Shown here: positions 1-18,075 of the stretch, piece after piece
How the letters are laid out: each line of letters opens with the position of its first letter
How positions within the stretch are numbered: the stretch's first letter is position 1
Assembly (NCBI RefSeq): GCF_051014685.1
Contig: NW_027479448.1
Location: 58,892-122,891, forward strand
Source: Ptiloglossa arizonensis
Taxonomy: Eukaryota > Arthropoda > Insecta > Hymenoptera > Colletidae
Direction: 5' to 3'
DNA: 64,000 bases
Notes under the pieces: generated by a model
Seen by the model: only the letters and a program-made list of their open reading frames with translations
Database searches by the model: none
Told to the model about the DNA's origin: nothing
Position numbers and translations under genes: made by a program

Positions 1-3000
1 TATAACGTATAACATATAACGTATAACGTATAACGTATAACGTATAACGTATAACGTATAACGTATAACGTATAACGTATAACGTATAACGTATAACGTA
101 TAACGTATAACGTATAACGTATAACGTATAACGTATAACGTATAACATATAACGTATAACGTATAACGTATAACGTATAACGTATAACGTATAACGTATA
201 ACGTATAACGTATAACGTATAACGTATAACGTGTAACGTATAGCGTATAACGCGTAACGAAGAACGTATAACGAATAACTTAAAAGGTATAACGTATAAC
301 GTATAACGTATAACGTATAACGTATTACGTATAACGTATAACGTATAACGTATAACGTATAACGTATAACGTATAACGTATAACGTATAACGTATAACGT
401 ATAACGTATAACGTATAACGTATAACGTATAACGTATAACGTATAACGTATAACGTATAACGTATAACGTATAACGTATAACGTATAACGTATAACGTAT
501 AACGTATAACGTATAACGTATAACGTATAACGTATAACGTATAACGTACAACGTTTAACGTATAACGCGAAACGAAGAACGTATAACGTATAACGTATAA
601 CGTATAACGTATAACGTATAACGTATAACGCGTAACGAAGAACGTATAACGAATAACTTAAAAGGTATAACGTATAACGTATAACGTACAAAGTATAACG
701 TATAACGTACGACGTATAACGTATAACGTACAACGTATAACGTATAACGTATAACGTACAACGTGTAAAGCATAACGTATAACGTACAACGTATAACGCA
801 TAACGTATAACGTATAACGTATAACGTATAACGTATAACGTATAACGTATAACGTACAACGTATAACGTATAACGTATAACGTATAACGCATAACGTATA
901 ACGTATAACCTATAACGTATAACGGATAACGTATAACGTATATCGTATAAGGTATAACGTATAACGTATAACGTATAACGTATAACGTATAACGTACGAC
1001 GTATAACGTATAACGTACAACGTATAACGTATAACGTATAACGTACAACGTGTAAAGCATAACGTATAACGTACAACGTATAACGCATAACGTATAACGT
1101 ATAACGTATAACGTATAGCGTGTTACGTATAACGTGTAACGTATAACGTGTAACGTATAACGTATAACGTATTACGTATAACTTATAACGTATAACGTAT
1201 AACGTATAACGTATAACGTATAACGTATAACGTATAACGTATAACGTATAACGTATAACGTATAACGTACAACCTATAACGTATAACGTATAACGTATAA
1301 CGTATAACGTATATCGTATATCGTATAAGGTATAACGTATAACGTATAACGTATAACGTATAACGTATAACGCGTAACGAATAACGTATAACGAATAACG
1401 TAAAACGTATAACGTATTACATATTACGTATAACGTATAACGTGTATCGTATAACCTATGACGTGTGACGTATAACGTATAACGTATAACGTATAACGTA
1501 TAACGTATAACGTATAACGTATAACGTACAACCTATAACGTATAACGTATAACGTATAACGTATAACGTATAACGTATAACGTATAACGTATAACGTATA
1601 ACGTATAACGTATAACGTATAACGTATAACGTATAACGTATAACGTATAACGTATAACGTATAACGTATAACGTATAACGTATAACGTATAACGTATAAC
1701 GTATAACGTATAACGTATAACGTATAACGTATAACGTATAACGTATAACGTATAACGTATAACGTATAACGTATAACGTATAACGTATTACATATTACGT
1801 ATAACGTATAACGTATAACGTATAACGTATAACGTATAACGTATATCGTATTACGTATAACGTATAACGTATAACGTATAACGTATAACGTATAACGTAT
1901 AACGTATAACGTATAACGTATAACGTATAACGTATAACGTATAACGTATAACGTATTACATATTACGTATAACGTATAACGTATAACGTATAACGTATAA
2001 CGTATAACGTATATCGTATAACGTATAACGTATAACGTATAACGTATAACGTATAACGTATAACGTATAACGTATAACGTATAACGTATAACGCGTAACG
2101 AAGTACGTATAACGAATAACGTAAAAGGTATAACGCATTACATATTACGTATAACGTATAACGTGTATCGTATAACCTATGACGTTTAACGTATAACGTA
2201 TAACGTAAAACGTATAACGTATAACGTATAACGTATAACGTATAACGTATAACGTATAACGTATAACGTATAACGTATAACGTATAACGTATAACGTATA
2301 ACGTATAACGTATAACGTATTACGTATAACTTATAACGTATAACGTATAACGTATAACGTATAACGTATAACGTATAACGTATAACGTATAACGTATAAC
2401 TTATAACGTACAACGTATAACGTATAACGTACGACGTATAACGTATATCGTACAGCGTATAACGTATAATGTATAACGTACAACGTGTAAAGCATAACGT
2501 ATAACGTACAACGTATAACGCAGAACGTATAACGTATAACGCATAACGTATAACGTATAACGTATAACGTATAACGTATAACGTATAACGTATAACGTAT
2601 AGCGTGTAACGTATAACGTATAACGCATAACGTATAACGTATAACGTATAACGTATTACGTATAACTTATAACGTATAACGTATAACGAATAACGTAAGA
2701 CGTATAACGTATTACATATTACGTATAACGTTTAACGTGTATCGTATAACCTATGACGTATAACGTATAACGTATAACGTATAACGTATAACGTATAACG
2801 TATAACATATAACGTATAACGTATAACGTATAACGTATAACGTATAACGTATAACGTATAACGTATAACGTATAACGTATAACGTAGAACGTATAGCGTA
2901 TAACGCGTAACGAAGAACGTATAACGAATAACTTAAAAGGTATAACGTATGACGTATAACGTATAACGTATTACGTATAACGTATAACGTATAACGTATA

Positions 3001-4299
3001 ACGTATAACGTATAACGTATAACGTATAACGCACAACGTATAACGTATAACGTATAACGTATAACGTATAACGTATAACGTATAACGTATAACGTATAAC
3101 GTATAACGTATAACGTATAACGTATAACGTATAACGTATAACGTATAACGTATAACGTATAACGTATAACGTATAACGTATAACGTATAACGTATAACGT
3201 ATAACGTATAACGTATAACGTATAACGTATAACGTATAGCGTATAACGCGTAACGAAGAACGTATAACGAATAACTTAAAAGGTATAACGTATAACGTAT
3301 AACGTACAACGTATAACGTATAACGTACCACGTATAACGTATAACGTACAACGTATAACGTATAACGTATAACGTACAACGTGTAAAGCATAACGTATAA
3401 CGTATAACGTGTAACGTATAACGTATAACGTATAACGTATAACGTATAACGTATAACGTATAACGTATAACGTATAACGTATAACGTATAACGTATAACG
3501 TATAACGTATAACGTATAACGTATAACGTATAACGTATAACGTATAACGTATAACGTATAACGTATAACGTATAACGTATAACGTATAACGTATAACGTA
3601 TAACGTTTAACGTATAACGCGAAACGAAGAACGTATAACGAATAACGTAAAACGTATAACGTATTACATATTACGTATAACGTTTAACGTGTATCGTATA
3701 ACCTATGACGTATAACGTATAACGTATAACGTATAACGTATAACGTATAACGTATAACATATAACGTATAACGTATAACGTATAACGTATAACGTATAAC
3801 GTATAACGTATAACGTATAACGTATAACGTATAACGTATAACGTATAACGTATAACGTATAACGTATAACGTATAACGTATAACGTATAACATATAACGT
3901 ATAACGTATAACGTATAACGTATAACGTATAACGTATAACGTATAACGTATAACGTATAACGTATAACGTATAACGTGTAACGTATAGCGTATAACGCGT
4001 AACGAAGAACGTATAACGAATAACTTAAAAGGTATAACGTATAACGTATAACATATAACGTATAACGTATTACGTATAACGTATAACGTATAACGTATAA
4101 CGTATAGCGTATAACGTATAACGTATAACGTATAACGTATAACGTATAACGTATAACGTATAACGTATAACGTATAACGTATAACGTATAACGTATAACG
4201 TATAACGTATAACGTATAACGTATAACGTATAACGTATAACGTATAACGTATAACGTATAACGTATAACGTATAACGTATAACGTATAACGTACAACGT

Positions 4300-5827
4300 T
4301 TAACGTATAACGCGAAACGAAGAACGTATAACGTATAACGTATAACGTATAACGTATAACGTATAACGTATAACGCGTAACGAAGAACGTATAACGAATA
4401 ACTTAAAAGGTATAACGTATAACGTATAACGTACAAAGTATAACGTATAACGTACGACGTATAACGTATAACGTACAACGTATAACGTATAACGTATAAC
4501 GTACAACGTGTAAAGCATAACGTATAACGTACAACGTATAACGCATAACGTATAACGTATAACGTATAACGTATAACGTATAACGTATAACGTATAACGT
4601 ACAACGTATAACGTATAACGTATAACGTAAAACGCATAACGTATAACGTACAACCTATAACGTATAACGGATAACGTATAACGTATATCGTATAAGGTAT
4701 AACGTATAACGTATAACGTATAACGTATAACGTATAACGTACGACGTATAACGTATAACGTACAACGTATAACGTATAACGTATAACGTACAACGTGTAA
4801 AGCATAACGTATAACGTACAACGTATAACGCATAACGTATAACGTATAACGTATAACGTATAACGTATAACGTATAACGTATAACGTATAACGTACAACG
4901 TATAACGTATAACGGATAACGTATAACGCATAACGTATAACGTATAACGTATAACGTATAACGTATAACGTATAACGTATAACGCATAACGTATAACGTA
5001 TAACGTATAACGTATAACGTATAACGTATAACGTATAACGTATAACGTATAACGTATAACGTATAACGTATAACGTATAACGTATAACGTATAACCTATA
5101 ACGTGTATCGTATAACCTATGACGTATGACGTATAACGTATAACGCACAACGTATAACGTATAACGTATAACGTATAACGTATAACGTATAACGTATAAC
5201 GTATAACGTATAACGTATAACGTATATCGTATAACGTATAACGTATAACGTATAACGTATAACGTATAACGTATAACGTATAACGTATAACGTATAACGT
5301 ATAACGTATAACGTATAACGTATAACGTATAACGTATAACGTATAACGCGTAACGAAGAACGTATAACGAATAACGTAAAACGTATAACGTATTACATAT
5401 TACATATAACGTATAACGTGTATCGTATAACCTATGACGTATGACGTATAACGTATAACGCACAACGTATAACGTATAACGTATAACGTATAACGTATAA
5501 CGTATAACGTATAACGTATAACGTATAACGTATAACGTATAACGTATAACGTATAACGTATAACGTATAACGTATAACGTATAACGTATAACGTATAACG
5601 TATAACGTATAACGTATAACGTATAACGTATATCGTATAACGTATAACGTATAACGTATAACGTATAACGTATAACGTATAACGTATAACGTACAACGTA
5701 TAACGTATAACGTACGACGTATAACGTATAACGTACAACGTATAACGTATAACGTATAACGTACAACGTGTAAAGCATAACGTATAACGTACAACGTATA
5801 ACTCATAACGTATAACGTATAACGCAT
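4300..5827. repeat. Higher-order repeat block, copy 1 of a 4221-bp-spaced pair
   Basis: The ordered variant monomers in this block recur 4221 bp (603 x 7) downstream, from 8521. The later part, from 5400, is also repeated 1085 bp (155 x 7) downstream, from 6485. Marker variants include GTGTATCG, CCTATGACG, the TACGACG and TACAACG pair, and GTGTAAAGC. The block shows segmental duplication inside the array in whole-monomer steps. Boundaries are approximate because flanking monomers are identical. Confidence 0.75.
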
Positions 5828-8520
5828 AACGTATAACTTATAACGTATAACGTATAACGTATAACGTATAACGTATAACGTATAACGTGTAACGTATAAC
5901 GTATAACGTATAACGTATAACGTATAACGTATAACGTATTACGTATAACTTATAACGTATAACGTATAACGTATAACGTATAACGTATAACGTATAACGT
6001 ATAACGTATAACGTATAACGTATAACGTATAACGTATAACGTATAACGTATAACGTGTATCGTATAACCTATGACGTATGACGTATAACGTATAACGCAC
6101 AACGTATAACGTATAACGTACAACGTATAACTCATAACGTATATCGTATAACGCATAACGTATAACTTATAACGTATAACGTATAACGTATAACGTATAA
6201 CGCGTAACGAAGAACGTATAACGAATAACTTAAAAGGTATAACGTATAACGTATAACGTACAAAGTATAACGTATAACGTACGACGTATAACGTATAACG
6301 TACAACGTATAACGTATAACGTATAACGTACAACGTGTAAAGCATAACGTATAACGTACAACGTATAACGCATAACGTATAACGTATAACGTATAACGTA
6401 TAACGTATAACGTATAACGTATAACGTACAACGTATAACGTATAACGTATAACGAATAACGTAAAACGTATAACGTATTACATATTACATATAACGTATA
6501 ACGTGTATCGTATAACCTATGACGTATGACGTATAACGTATAACGCACAACGTATAACGTATAACGTATAACGTATAACGTATAACGTATAACGTATAAC
6601 GTATAACGTATAACGTATAACGTATAACGTATAACGTATAACGTATAACGTATAACGTATAACGTATAACGTATAACGTATAACGTATAACGTATAACGT
6701 ATAACGTATAACGTATATCGTATAACGTATAACGTATAACGTATAACGTATAACGTATAACGTATAACGTATAACGTACAACGTATAACGTATAACGTAC
6801 GACGCATAACGTATAACGTACAACGTATAACGTATAACGTATAACGTACAACGTGTAAAGCATAACGTATAACGTACAACGTATAACTCATAACGTATAA
6901 CGTATAACGCATAACGTATAACTTATAGCGTATAACGTATAACGTATAACGTATAACGTATAACGTGTAACGTATAACGTATGACGTATAACGTATAACG
7001 TATAACGTATAACGTATTACGTATAACTTATAACGTATAACGTATAACGTATAACGTATAACGTATAACGTATAACGTATAACGTATAACGTATAACGTA
7101 TAACGTATAACGTATAACGTATAACGTATAACGTATAACGTGTATCGTATAACCTATGACGTATGACGTATAACGTATAACGTATAACGTTTAACGTATA
7201 ACGCGAAACGAAGAACGTATAACGAATAACGTAAAACGTATAACGTATAACGTATAACGTATAACGTATAACGTATAACGTATAACGTATAACGTGTATC
7301 GTATAACCTATGACGTTTAACGTATAACGTATAACGTAAAACGTATAACGTATAACGTATAACGTATAACGTATAACGTATAACGTATAACGTATAACGT
7401 ATAACGTATAACGTATAACGTATAACGTATAACGTATAACGTATAACGTATAACGTATAAGGTCTAACGTATAACGTATAACGTATAACGTATAACGTAC
7501 AACGTGTAAAGCATAACGTATAACGTATAACGTATAACGTATAACGTATAACGTATAACGTATAACGTATAACGTATAACGTATAACGTATAACGTATAA
7601 CGTATAACATATAACGTATAACGTATAACGTATAACGTATAACGTATAACGTATAACGTATTACGTATAACTTATAACGTATAACGTATAACGTATAACG
7701 TATAACGTATAACGTATAACGTATAACGTATAACGTATAACGTATAACGTATAACGTATAACGTATAACGTATAACGTATAACGTATAACGTATAACGTA
7801 TAACGTATAACGTATATCGTATAACGTATAACGTATAACGTATAACGTATAACGTATAACGTATAACGTATAACGTATAACGTATAACGTATAACGTATA
7901 ACGTATAACGTATAACGTATAACGTATAACGTATAACGTATAACGTATAACGTGTATCGTATAACCTATGACGTATTACGTATAACGTATAACGTATAAC
8001 GTTTAACGTATAACGCGAAACGAAGAACGTATAACGAAGAACGTATAACGAATAACGTAAAACGTATAACGTATAACGTATAACGTATAACGTATAACGT
8101 ATAACGTATAACGTATAACGTATAACGTGTATCGTATAACCTATGACGTTTAACGTATAACGTATAACGTAAAACGTATAACGTATAACGTATAACGTAT
8201 AACGTATAACGTATAACGTATAACGTATAACGTATAACGTATAACGTATAACGTATAACGTATAACGTATAACGTATAACGTATAAGGTATAACGTATAA
8301 CGTATAACGTATAACGTATAACGTACAACGTGTAAAGCATAACGTATAACGTATAACGTATAACGTATAACGTATAACGTATAACGTATAACGTATAACG
8401 TATAACGTATAACGTATAACGTATAACGTACAACGTATAACGTATAACGTATAACGTATAACGCATAACGTATAACGTATAACCTATAACGTATAACGTA
8501 TAACGTATAACGTACAACGT

Positions 8521-10195
8521 TTAACGTATAACGCGAAACGAAGAACGTATAACGTATAACGTATAACGTATAACGTATAACGTATAACGTATAACGCGTA
8601 ACGAAGAACGTATAACGAATAACTTAAAAGGTATAACGTATAACGTATAACGTACAAAGTATAACGTATAACGTACGACGTATAACGTATGACGTACAAC
8701 GTATAACGTATAACGTATAACGTACAACGTGTAAAGCATAACGTATAACGTACAACGTATAACGCATAACGTATAACGTATAACGTATAACGTATAACGT
8801 ATAACGTATAACGTATAACGTACAACGTATAACGTATAACGTATAACGTATAACGCATAACGTATAACGTATAACCTATAACGTATAACGGATAACGTAT
8901 AACGTATATCGTATAAGGTATAACGTATAACGTATAGCGTATAACGTATAACGTATAACGTACGACGTATAACGTATAACGTACAACGTATGACGTATAA
9001 CGTATAACGTACAACGTGTAAAGCATAACGTATAACGTACAACGTATAACGCATAACGTATAACGTATAACGTATAACGTATAACGTATAACGTATAACG
9101 TATAACGTATAACGTACAACGTATAACGTATAACGTATAACGTATAACGCATAACGTATAACGTATAACGTATAACGTATAACGTATAACGTATAACGTA
9201 TAACGTATAACGCATAACGTATAACGTATAACGTATAACGTATAACGTATAACGTATAACGTATAACGTATAACGTATAACGTATAACGTATAACGTATA
9301 ACGTATAACGTATAACGTATAACGTATAACGTGTATCGTATAACCTATGACGTATGACGTATAACGTATAACGCACAACGTATAACGTATAACGTATAAC
9401 GTATAACGTATAACGTATAACGTATAACGTATAACGTATAACGTATATCGTATAACGTATAACGTATAACGTAGAACGTATAACGTATAACGTATAACGT
9501 ATAACGTATAACGTATAACGTATAACGTATAACGTATAACGTATAACGTATAACGTATAACGTATAACGCGTAACGAAGAACGTATAACGAATAACGTAA
9601 AACGTATAACGTATTACATATTACATATAACGTATAACGTGTATCGTATAACCTATGACGTATGACGTATAACGTATAACGCACAACGTATAACGTATAA
9701 CGTATAACGTATAACGTATAACGTATAACGTATAACGTATAACGTATAACGTATAACGTATAACGTATAACGTATAACGTATAACGTATAACGTATAACG
9801 TATAACGTATAACGTATAACGTATAACGTATAACGTATAACGTATAACGTATATCGTATAACGTATAACGTATAACGTATAACGTATAACGTATAACGTA
9901 TAACGTATAACGTACAACGTATAACGTATAACGTACGACGTATAACGTATAACGTACAACGTATAACGTATAACGTATAACGTATAACGTATAACGTATA
10001 TCGTATAACGTATAACGTATAACGTATAACGTATAACGTATAACGTATAACGTATAACGTACAACGTATAACGTATAACGTACGACGTATAACGTATAAC
10101 GTACAACGTATAACGTATAACGTATAACGTACAACGTGTAAAGCATAACGTATAACGTACAACGTATAACTCATAACGTATAACGTATAACGCAT
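8521..10195. repeat. Higher-order repeat block, copy 2 of the 4221-bp-spaced pair
   Basis: This block matches 4300-5827 at an offset of 4221 bp, but its last part is displaced by a further 147 bp (21 x 7). The extra length is a second copy of the section running from TATATCG to TACGACG near 9850-10090. The copy has therefore had its own later internal expansion, again by an exact number of monomers. Confidence 0.7.
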
Positions 10196-10557
10196 AACGT
10201 ATAACTTATAACGTATAACGTATAACGTATAACGTATAACGTGTAACGTATAACGTATGACGTATAACGTATAACGTATAACGTATAACGTATTACGTAT
10301 AACTTATAACGTATAACGTATAACGTATAACGTATAACGTATAACGTATAACGTATAACGTATAACGTATAACGTATAACGTATAACGTATAACGTACAA
10401 CGTATAACGTATAACGTACGACGTATAACGTATAACGTATAACATATAACGTATAACGTATAACGTATAACGTATAACGTATAACGTATAACGTATAACG
10501 TATAACGTATAACGTATAACGTATAACGTATAACGTATAACGTATAACGTATAACGT

Positions 10558-13500
10558 ATTACGTGTAACGTATAGCGTATAACGCGTAACGAAGAACGTA
10601 TAATGAATAACTTAAAAGGTATAACGTATAACGTATAACGTATAACGTATAACGTATTACGTATAACGTATAACGTATAACGTATAACGTATAACGTATA
10701 ACGTATAACGTATAACGTATAACGTATAACGTATAACGTATAACGTATAACGTATAACGTATAACGTATAACGTATAACGTATAACGTATAACGTATAAC
10801 GTATAACGTATAACGTATAACGTATAACGTATAACGTATAACGTATAACGTATAACGTATAACGTATAACGTATAACGTATAACGTATAACGTATAACGT
10901 TTAACGTATAACGCGAAACGAAGAACGTATAACGAATAACGTAAAACGTATAACGTATTACATATTACGTATAACGTTTAACGTGTATCGTATAACCTAT
11001 GACGTATAACGTATAACGTATAACGTATAACGTATAACGTATAACGTATAACGTATAACATATAACGTATAACGTATAACGTACAACGTATAACGTATAA
11101 CGTATAACGTATAACGTATAACGTATAACGTATAACGTATAGCGTATAACGCGTAACGAAGAACGTATAACGTATAACGTATAACGCGAAACGAAGAACG
11201 TATAACGAATAACGTAAAACGTATAACTTATTACATATTACGTATAACGTTTAACGTGTATCGTATAACCTATGACGTATAACGTATAACGTATAACGTA
11301 TAACGTATAACGTATAACGTATAACGTATAACGTACAACGTATAACGTATAACGTATAACGTATAACGTATAACGTATAACGTATAACGTATAACGTATA
11401 ACGCATAACGTATAACGTATAACGTATAACGTCTAACGTATAACGTATAACGTATAACGTATAACGTATAACGTATAACTTATAACGTATAACGTATAAC
11501 GTATAACGTATATCGTATAACGTATAACGTATAACGTATAACGTATAACGTATAACGTATAACGCGTAACGAAGAACGTATAACGAATAACTTAAAAGGT
11601 ATAACGTATAACGTATAACGTACAAAGTATAACGTATAACGTACGACGTATAACGTATAACGTACAACGTATAACGTATAACGTATAACGTACAACGTGT
11701 AAAGCATAACGTATAACGTACAACGTATAACGCATAACGTATAACGTATAACGTATAACGTATAACGTATAACGTATAACGTATAACGTATAACGTATAA
11801 CGTACAACGTATAACGTATAACGTATAACGTATAACGCATAACGTATAACGTATAACCTATAACGTATAACGGATAACGTATAACGTATATCGTATAAGG
11901 TATAACGTATAACGTATAACGTATAACGTATAACGTATAACGCGTAACGAAGAACGTATAACGAATAACGTAAAACGTATAACGTATTACATATTACATA
12001 TAACGTATAACGTGTATCGCATAACCTATGACGTATGACGTATAACGTATAACGCACAACGTATAACGCATAACGTATAACGTATAACGTATAACGTATA
12101 ACGTATAACGTATAACGTATAACGTATAACGCATAACGTATAACGTATAACGTATAACGTATAACGTATAACGTATAACGTATAACGTATAACGTACAAC
12201 GTGTAAAGCATAACGTATAACGTACAACGTATAACGCATAACGTATAACGCATAACGTATAACGTATAACGTATAACGTATAACGTATAACGTATAACGT
12301 ATAACGTATAACGTATAACGTATAACGTATAACGTAGAACGTATAGCGTATAACGCGTAACGAAGAACGTATAACGTATAACTTAAAAGGTATTACGTAT
12401 AACTTATAACGTATAACGTATAACGTATAACGTATAACGTATAACGTATAACGTATAACGTATAACGTATAACGTATAACGTATAACGTATAACGTATAA
12501 CGTATAACGTATAACGTATAACGTATAACGTATAACGTATAACGTATAACGTATAACGTATAACGTATAACGTATAACGTATAACGTATAACGTATAACG
12601 TATAACGTATAACGTATAACGTATAACGTATAACGTATAACGTATAACGTATAACGTATAACGTATAACGTATAACGTATAACGTATAACGTATAACGTA
12701 TAACGTATAACGTATAACGTATAACGTATAACGTATAACGTATAACGTATAACGTATAACGTTTAACGTATAACGCGAAACGAAGAACGTATAACGAATA
12801 ACGTAAAACGTATAACCTATTACATATTACGTATAACGTTTAACGTGTATCGTATAACCTATGACGTATAACGTATAACGTATAACGTATAACGTATAAC
12901 GTATAACGTATAACGTATAACGTATAACATATAACGTATAACGTATAACGTATAACGTATAACGTATAACGTATAACGTATAACGTATAACGTATAACGT
13001 ATAACGTATAACGTATAACGTATAACGTATAACGTATAACGTATTACGTGTAACGTATAGCGTATAACGCGTAACGAAGAACGTATAATGAATAACTTAA
13101 AAGGTATAACGTATAACGTATAACGTATAACGTATAACGTATTACGTATAACGTATAACGTATAACGTATAACGTATAACGTATAACGTATAACGTATAA
13201 CGTATAACGTATAACGTATAACGTATAACGTATAACGTATAACGTATAACGTATAACGTATAACGTATAACGTATAACGTATAACGTATAACGTATAACG
13301 TATAACGTATAACGTATAACGTATAACGTATAACGTATAACGTATAACGTATAACGTATAACGTATAACGTATAACGTATAACGTATAACGTATAACGTA
13401 TAACGTATAACGTATAACGTATAACGTATAACGTATAACGTATAACGTATAACGTATAACGTTTAACGTATAACGCGAAACGAAGAACGTATAACGAATA

Positions 13501-16500
13501 ACGTAAAACGTATAACGTATTACATATTACGTATAACGTTTAACGTGTATCGTATAACCTATGACGTATAACGTATAACGTATAACGTATAACGTATAAC
13601 GTATAACGTATAACGTATAACATATAACGTATAACGTATAACGTACAACGTATAACGTATAACGTATAACGTATAACGTATAACGTATAACGTATAACGT
13701 ATAGCGTATAACGCGTAACGAAGAACGTATAACGTATAACGTATAACGCGAAACGAAGAACGTATAACGAATAACGTAAAACGTATAACTTATTACATAT
13801 TACGTATAACGTTTAACGTGTATCGTATAACCTATGACGTATAACGTATAACGTATAACGTATAACGTATAACGTATAACATATAACGTATAACGTATAA
13901 CGTATAACGTATAACGTATAACGTATAACGTATAACGTATAACGTATAACGTATAACGTATAACGTATAACGTATAACGTATAACGTATAACGTATAACG
14001 TATAGCGTATAACGCGTAACGAAGAACGTATAACGAATAACTTAAAAGGTATAACGTATAACGTATAACGTATAACGTATTACGAATAACTTATAACGTA
14101 TAACGTATAACGTATAACGTATAACGTATAACGTATAACGTATAACGCATAACGTATAACGTATAACGTATAACGTCTAACGTATAACGTATAACGTATA
14201 ACGTATAACGTATAACGTATAACTTATAACGTATAACGTATAACGTATAACGTATATCGTATAACGTATAACGTATAACGTATAACGTATAACGTATAAC
14301 GTATAACGCGTAACGAAGAACGTATAACGAATAACTTAAAAGGTATAACGTATAACGTATAACGTACAAAGTATAACGTATAACGTACGACGTATAACGT
14401 ATAACGTACAACGTATAACGTATAACGTATAACGTACAACGTGTAAAGCATAACGTATAACGTACAACGTATAACGCATAACGTATAACGTATAACGTAT
14501 AACGTATAACGTATAACGTATAACGTATAACGTATAACGTATAACGTACAACGTATAACGTATAACGTATAACGTATAACGCATAACGTATAACGTATAA
14601 CCTATAACGTATAACGGATAACGTATAACGTATATCGTATAAGGTATAACGTATAACGTATAACGTATAACGTATAACGTATAACGCGTAACGAAGAACG
14701 TATAACGAATAACGTAAAACGTATAACGTATTACATATTACATATAACGTATAACGTGTATCGTATAACCTATGACGTATGACGTATAACGTATAACGCA
14801 CAACGTATAACGTATAACGTATAACGTATAACGTATAACGTATAACGTATAACGTATAACGTATAACGTATACGTATAACGTATAACGTATAACGTATAA
14901 CGTATAACGTATAACGTATACGTATAACGTATAACGTATAACGTATAACGTATAACGTATAACGTATAACGTATATCGTATAACGTATAACGTATAATGT
15001 ATAACGTATAACGTATAACGTATAACGTATAACGTACAACGTATAACGTATAACGTACGACGTATAACGTATAACGTACAACGTATAACGTATAACGTAT
15101 AACGTACAACGTGTAAAGCATAACGTATAACGTACAACGTATAACTCATAACGTATAACGTATAACGCATAACGTATAACTTATAACGTATAACGTATAA
15201 CGTATAACGTATAACGTATAACGTGTAACGTATAACGTATAACGTATAACGTATAACGTATAACGTATAACGTATAACGTATTACGTATAACTTATAACG
15301 TATAACGTATAACGTATAACGTATAACGTATAACGTATAACGTATAACGTATAACGTATAACGTATAACGTATAACGTATAACGTATAACGTATAACGTG
15401 TATCGTATAACCTATGACGTATGACGTATAACGTATAACGCACAACGTATAACGTATAACGTATAACGTATAACGTATAACGTATAACGTATAACGTATA
15501 ACGTATAACGTATAACGTATAACGTATAACGTATAACGTATAACGTATAACATATAACGTATAACGTATAACGTATAACGTATAACGTATAACGTATAAC
15601 GTATAACGTATAACGTATAACGTATAACGTATAACGTATAACGTATAACGTATAACGTATAACGTATAACGTATAACGTATAACGTATAACGTATAACCT
15701 ATAACGTTTAACGTATAACGTATAGCGTATAACGCGTAACGAAGACCGTATAACGAATAACTTAAAAGGTATAACGTATAACGTATAACGTATAACGTAT
15801 TACGTATAACGTATAACGTATAACGTATAACGTATAACGTATAACGTATAACGTATAACGTATAACGTATAACGTATAACGTATAACGTATAACGTATAA
15901 CGTATAACGTATAACGTATAACGTATAACGTATAACGTATAACGTATAACGTATAACGTATAACGTATAACGTATAACGTATAACGTATAACGTATAACG
16001 TATAACGTATAACGTATAACGTATAACGTATAACGTATAACGTATAACGTATAACGTATAACGTATAACGTATAACGTATAACGTATAACGTATAACGTA
16101 TAACGTATATCGTATAACGTATAACTTATAACGTATAACGTATAACGCGAAACGAAGAACGTATAACGAATAACGTAAAACGTATAACTTATTACATACT
16201 ACGTATAACGTTTAACGTGTATCGTATAACCTATGACGTATAACGTATAACGTATAACGTATAACGTATAACGTATAACGTATAACGTATAACCTATAAC
16301 GTATAACGGATAACGTATAACGTATATCGTATAAGGTATAACGTATAACGTATAACGTATAACGTATAACGTATAACGTATAACGTATAACGTATAACGC
16401 GTAACGAAGAACGTATAACGAATAACGTAAAACGTATAACGTATTACATATTACATATAACGTATAACGTGTATCGTATAACCTATGACGTATGACGTAT

Positions 16501-16800
16501 AACGTATAACGCACAACGTATAACGTATAACGTATAACGTATAACGTATAACGTATAACGTATAACGTATAACGTATAACGTATAACGTATAACGTATAA
16601 CGTATAACGTATAACGTATAACGTATAACGTATAACGTATAACGTATAACGTATAACGTATAACGTATAACGTATAACGTATAACGTATAACGTATAACG
16701 TATAACGTATAACGTATAACGTATAACGTATTACGTGTAACGTATAGCGTATAACGCGTAACGAAGAACGTATAATGAATAACTTAAAAGGTATAACGTA
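10558..16800. repeat. Higher-order repeat family marked by an AATGAATAAC variant
   Basis: A block beginning ATTACGTGTAACG and carrying the unusual unit AATGAATAAC occurs near 10558, 13043 and 16729. The first two are 2485 bp apart (355 x 7). A neighbouring block recurs from 11480 to 14224, 2744 bp away (392 x 7). The interval to the third copy departs from a multiple of 7, consistent with the two 6-bp monomers near 14871 and 14918. Those two units look like one single-base deletion later duplicated 49 bp away. Confidence 0.65.
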
Positions 16801-18075
16801 TAACGTATAACGTATAACGTATAACGTATTACGTATAACGTATAACGTATAACGTATAACGTATAACGTATAACGTATAACGTATAACGTATAACGTATA
16901 ACGTATAACGTATAACGTATAACGTATAACGTATAACGTATAACGTATAACGTATAACGTATAACGTATAACGTATAACGTATAACGTATAACGTATAAC
17001 GTATAACGTATAACGTATAACGTATAACGTATAACGTATAACGTATAACGTATAACGTATAACGTATAACGTTTAACGTATAACGCGAAACGAAGAACGT
17101 ATAACGAATAACGTAAAACGTATAACGTATTACATATTACGTATAACGTTTAACGTGTATCGTATAACCTATGACGTATAACGTATAACGTATAACGTAT
17201 AACGTATAACGTATAACGTATAACGTATAACGTATAACATATAACGTATAACGTATAACGTACAACGTATAACGTATAACGTATAACGTATAACGTATAA
17301 CGTATAACGTATAACGTATAGCGTATAACGCGTAACGAAGAACGTATAACGTATAACGTATAACGCGAAACGAAGAACGTATAACGAATAACGTAAAACG
17401 TATAACTTATTACATATTACGTATAACGTTTAACGTGTATCGTATAACCTATGACGTATAACGTATAACGTATAACGTATAACGTATAACGTATAACATA
17501 TAACGTATAACGTATAACGTATAACGTATAACGTATAACGTATAACGTATAACGTATAACGTATAACGTATAACGTATAACGTATAACGTATAACGTATA
17601 GCGTATAACGCGTAACGAAGAACGTATAACGAATAACTTAAAAGGTATAACGTATAACGTATAACGTATAACGTATTACGTATAACTTATAACGTATAAC
17701 GTATAACGTATAACGTATAACGTATAACGTATAACGTATAACGCATAACGTATAACGTATAACGTATAACGTCTAACGTATAACGTATAACGTATAACGT
17801 ATAACGTATAACGTATAACTTATAACGTATAACGTATAACGTATAACGTATATCGTATAACGTATAACGTATAACGTATAACGTATAACGTATAACGTAT
17901 AACGCGTAACGAAGAACGTATAACGAATAACTTAAAAGGTATAACGTATAACGTATAACGTACAAAGTATAACGTATAACGTACGACGTATAACGTATAA
18001 CGTACAACGTATAACGTATAACGTATAACGTACAACGTGTAAAGCATAACGTATAACCTACAACGTATAACGCAT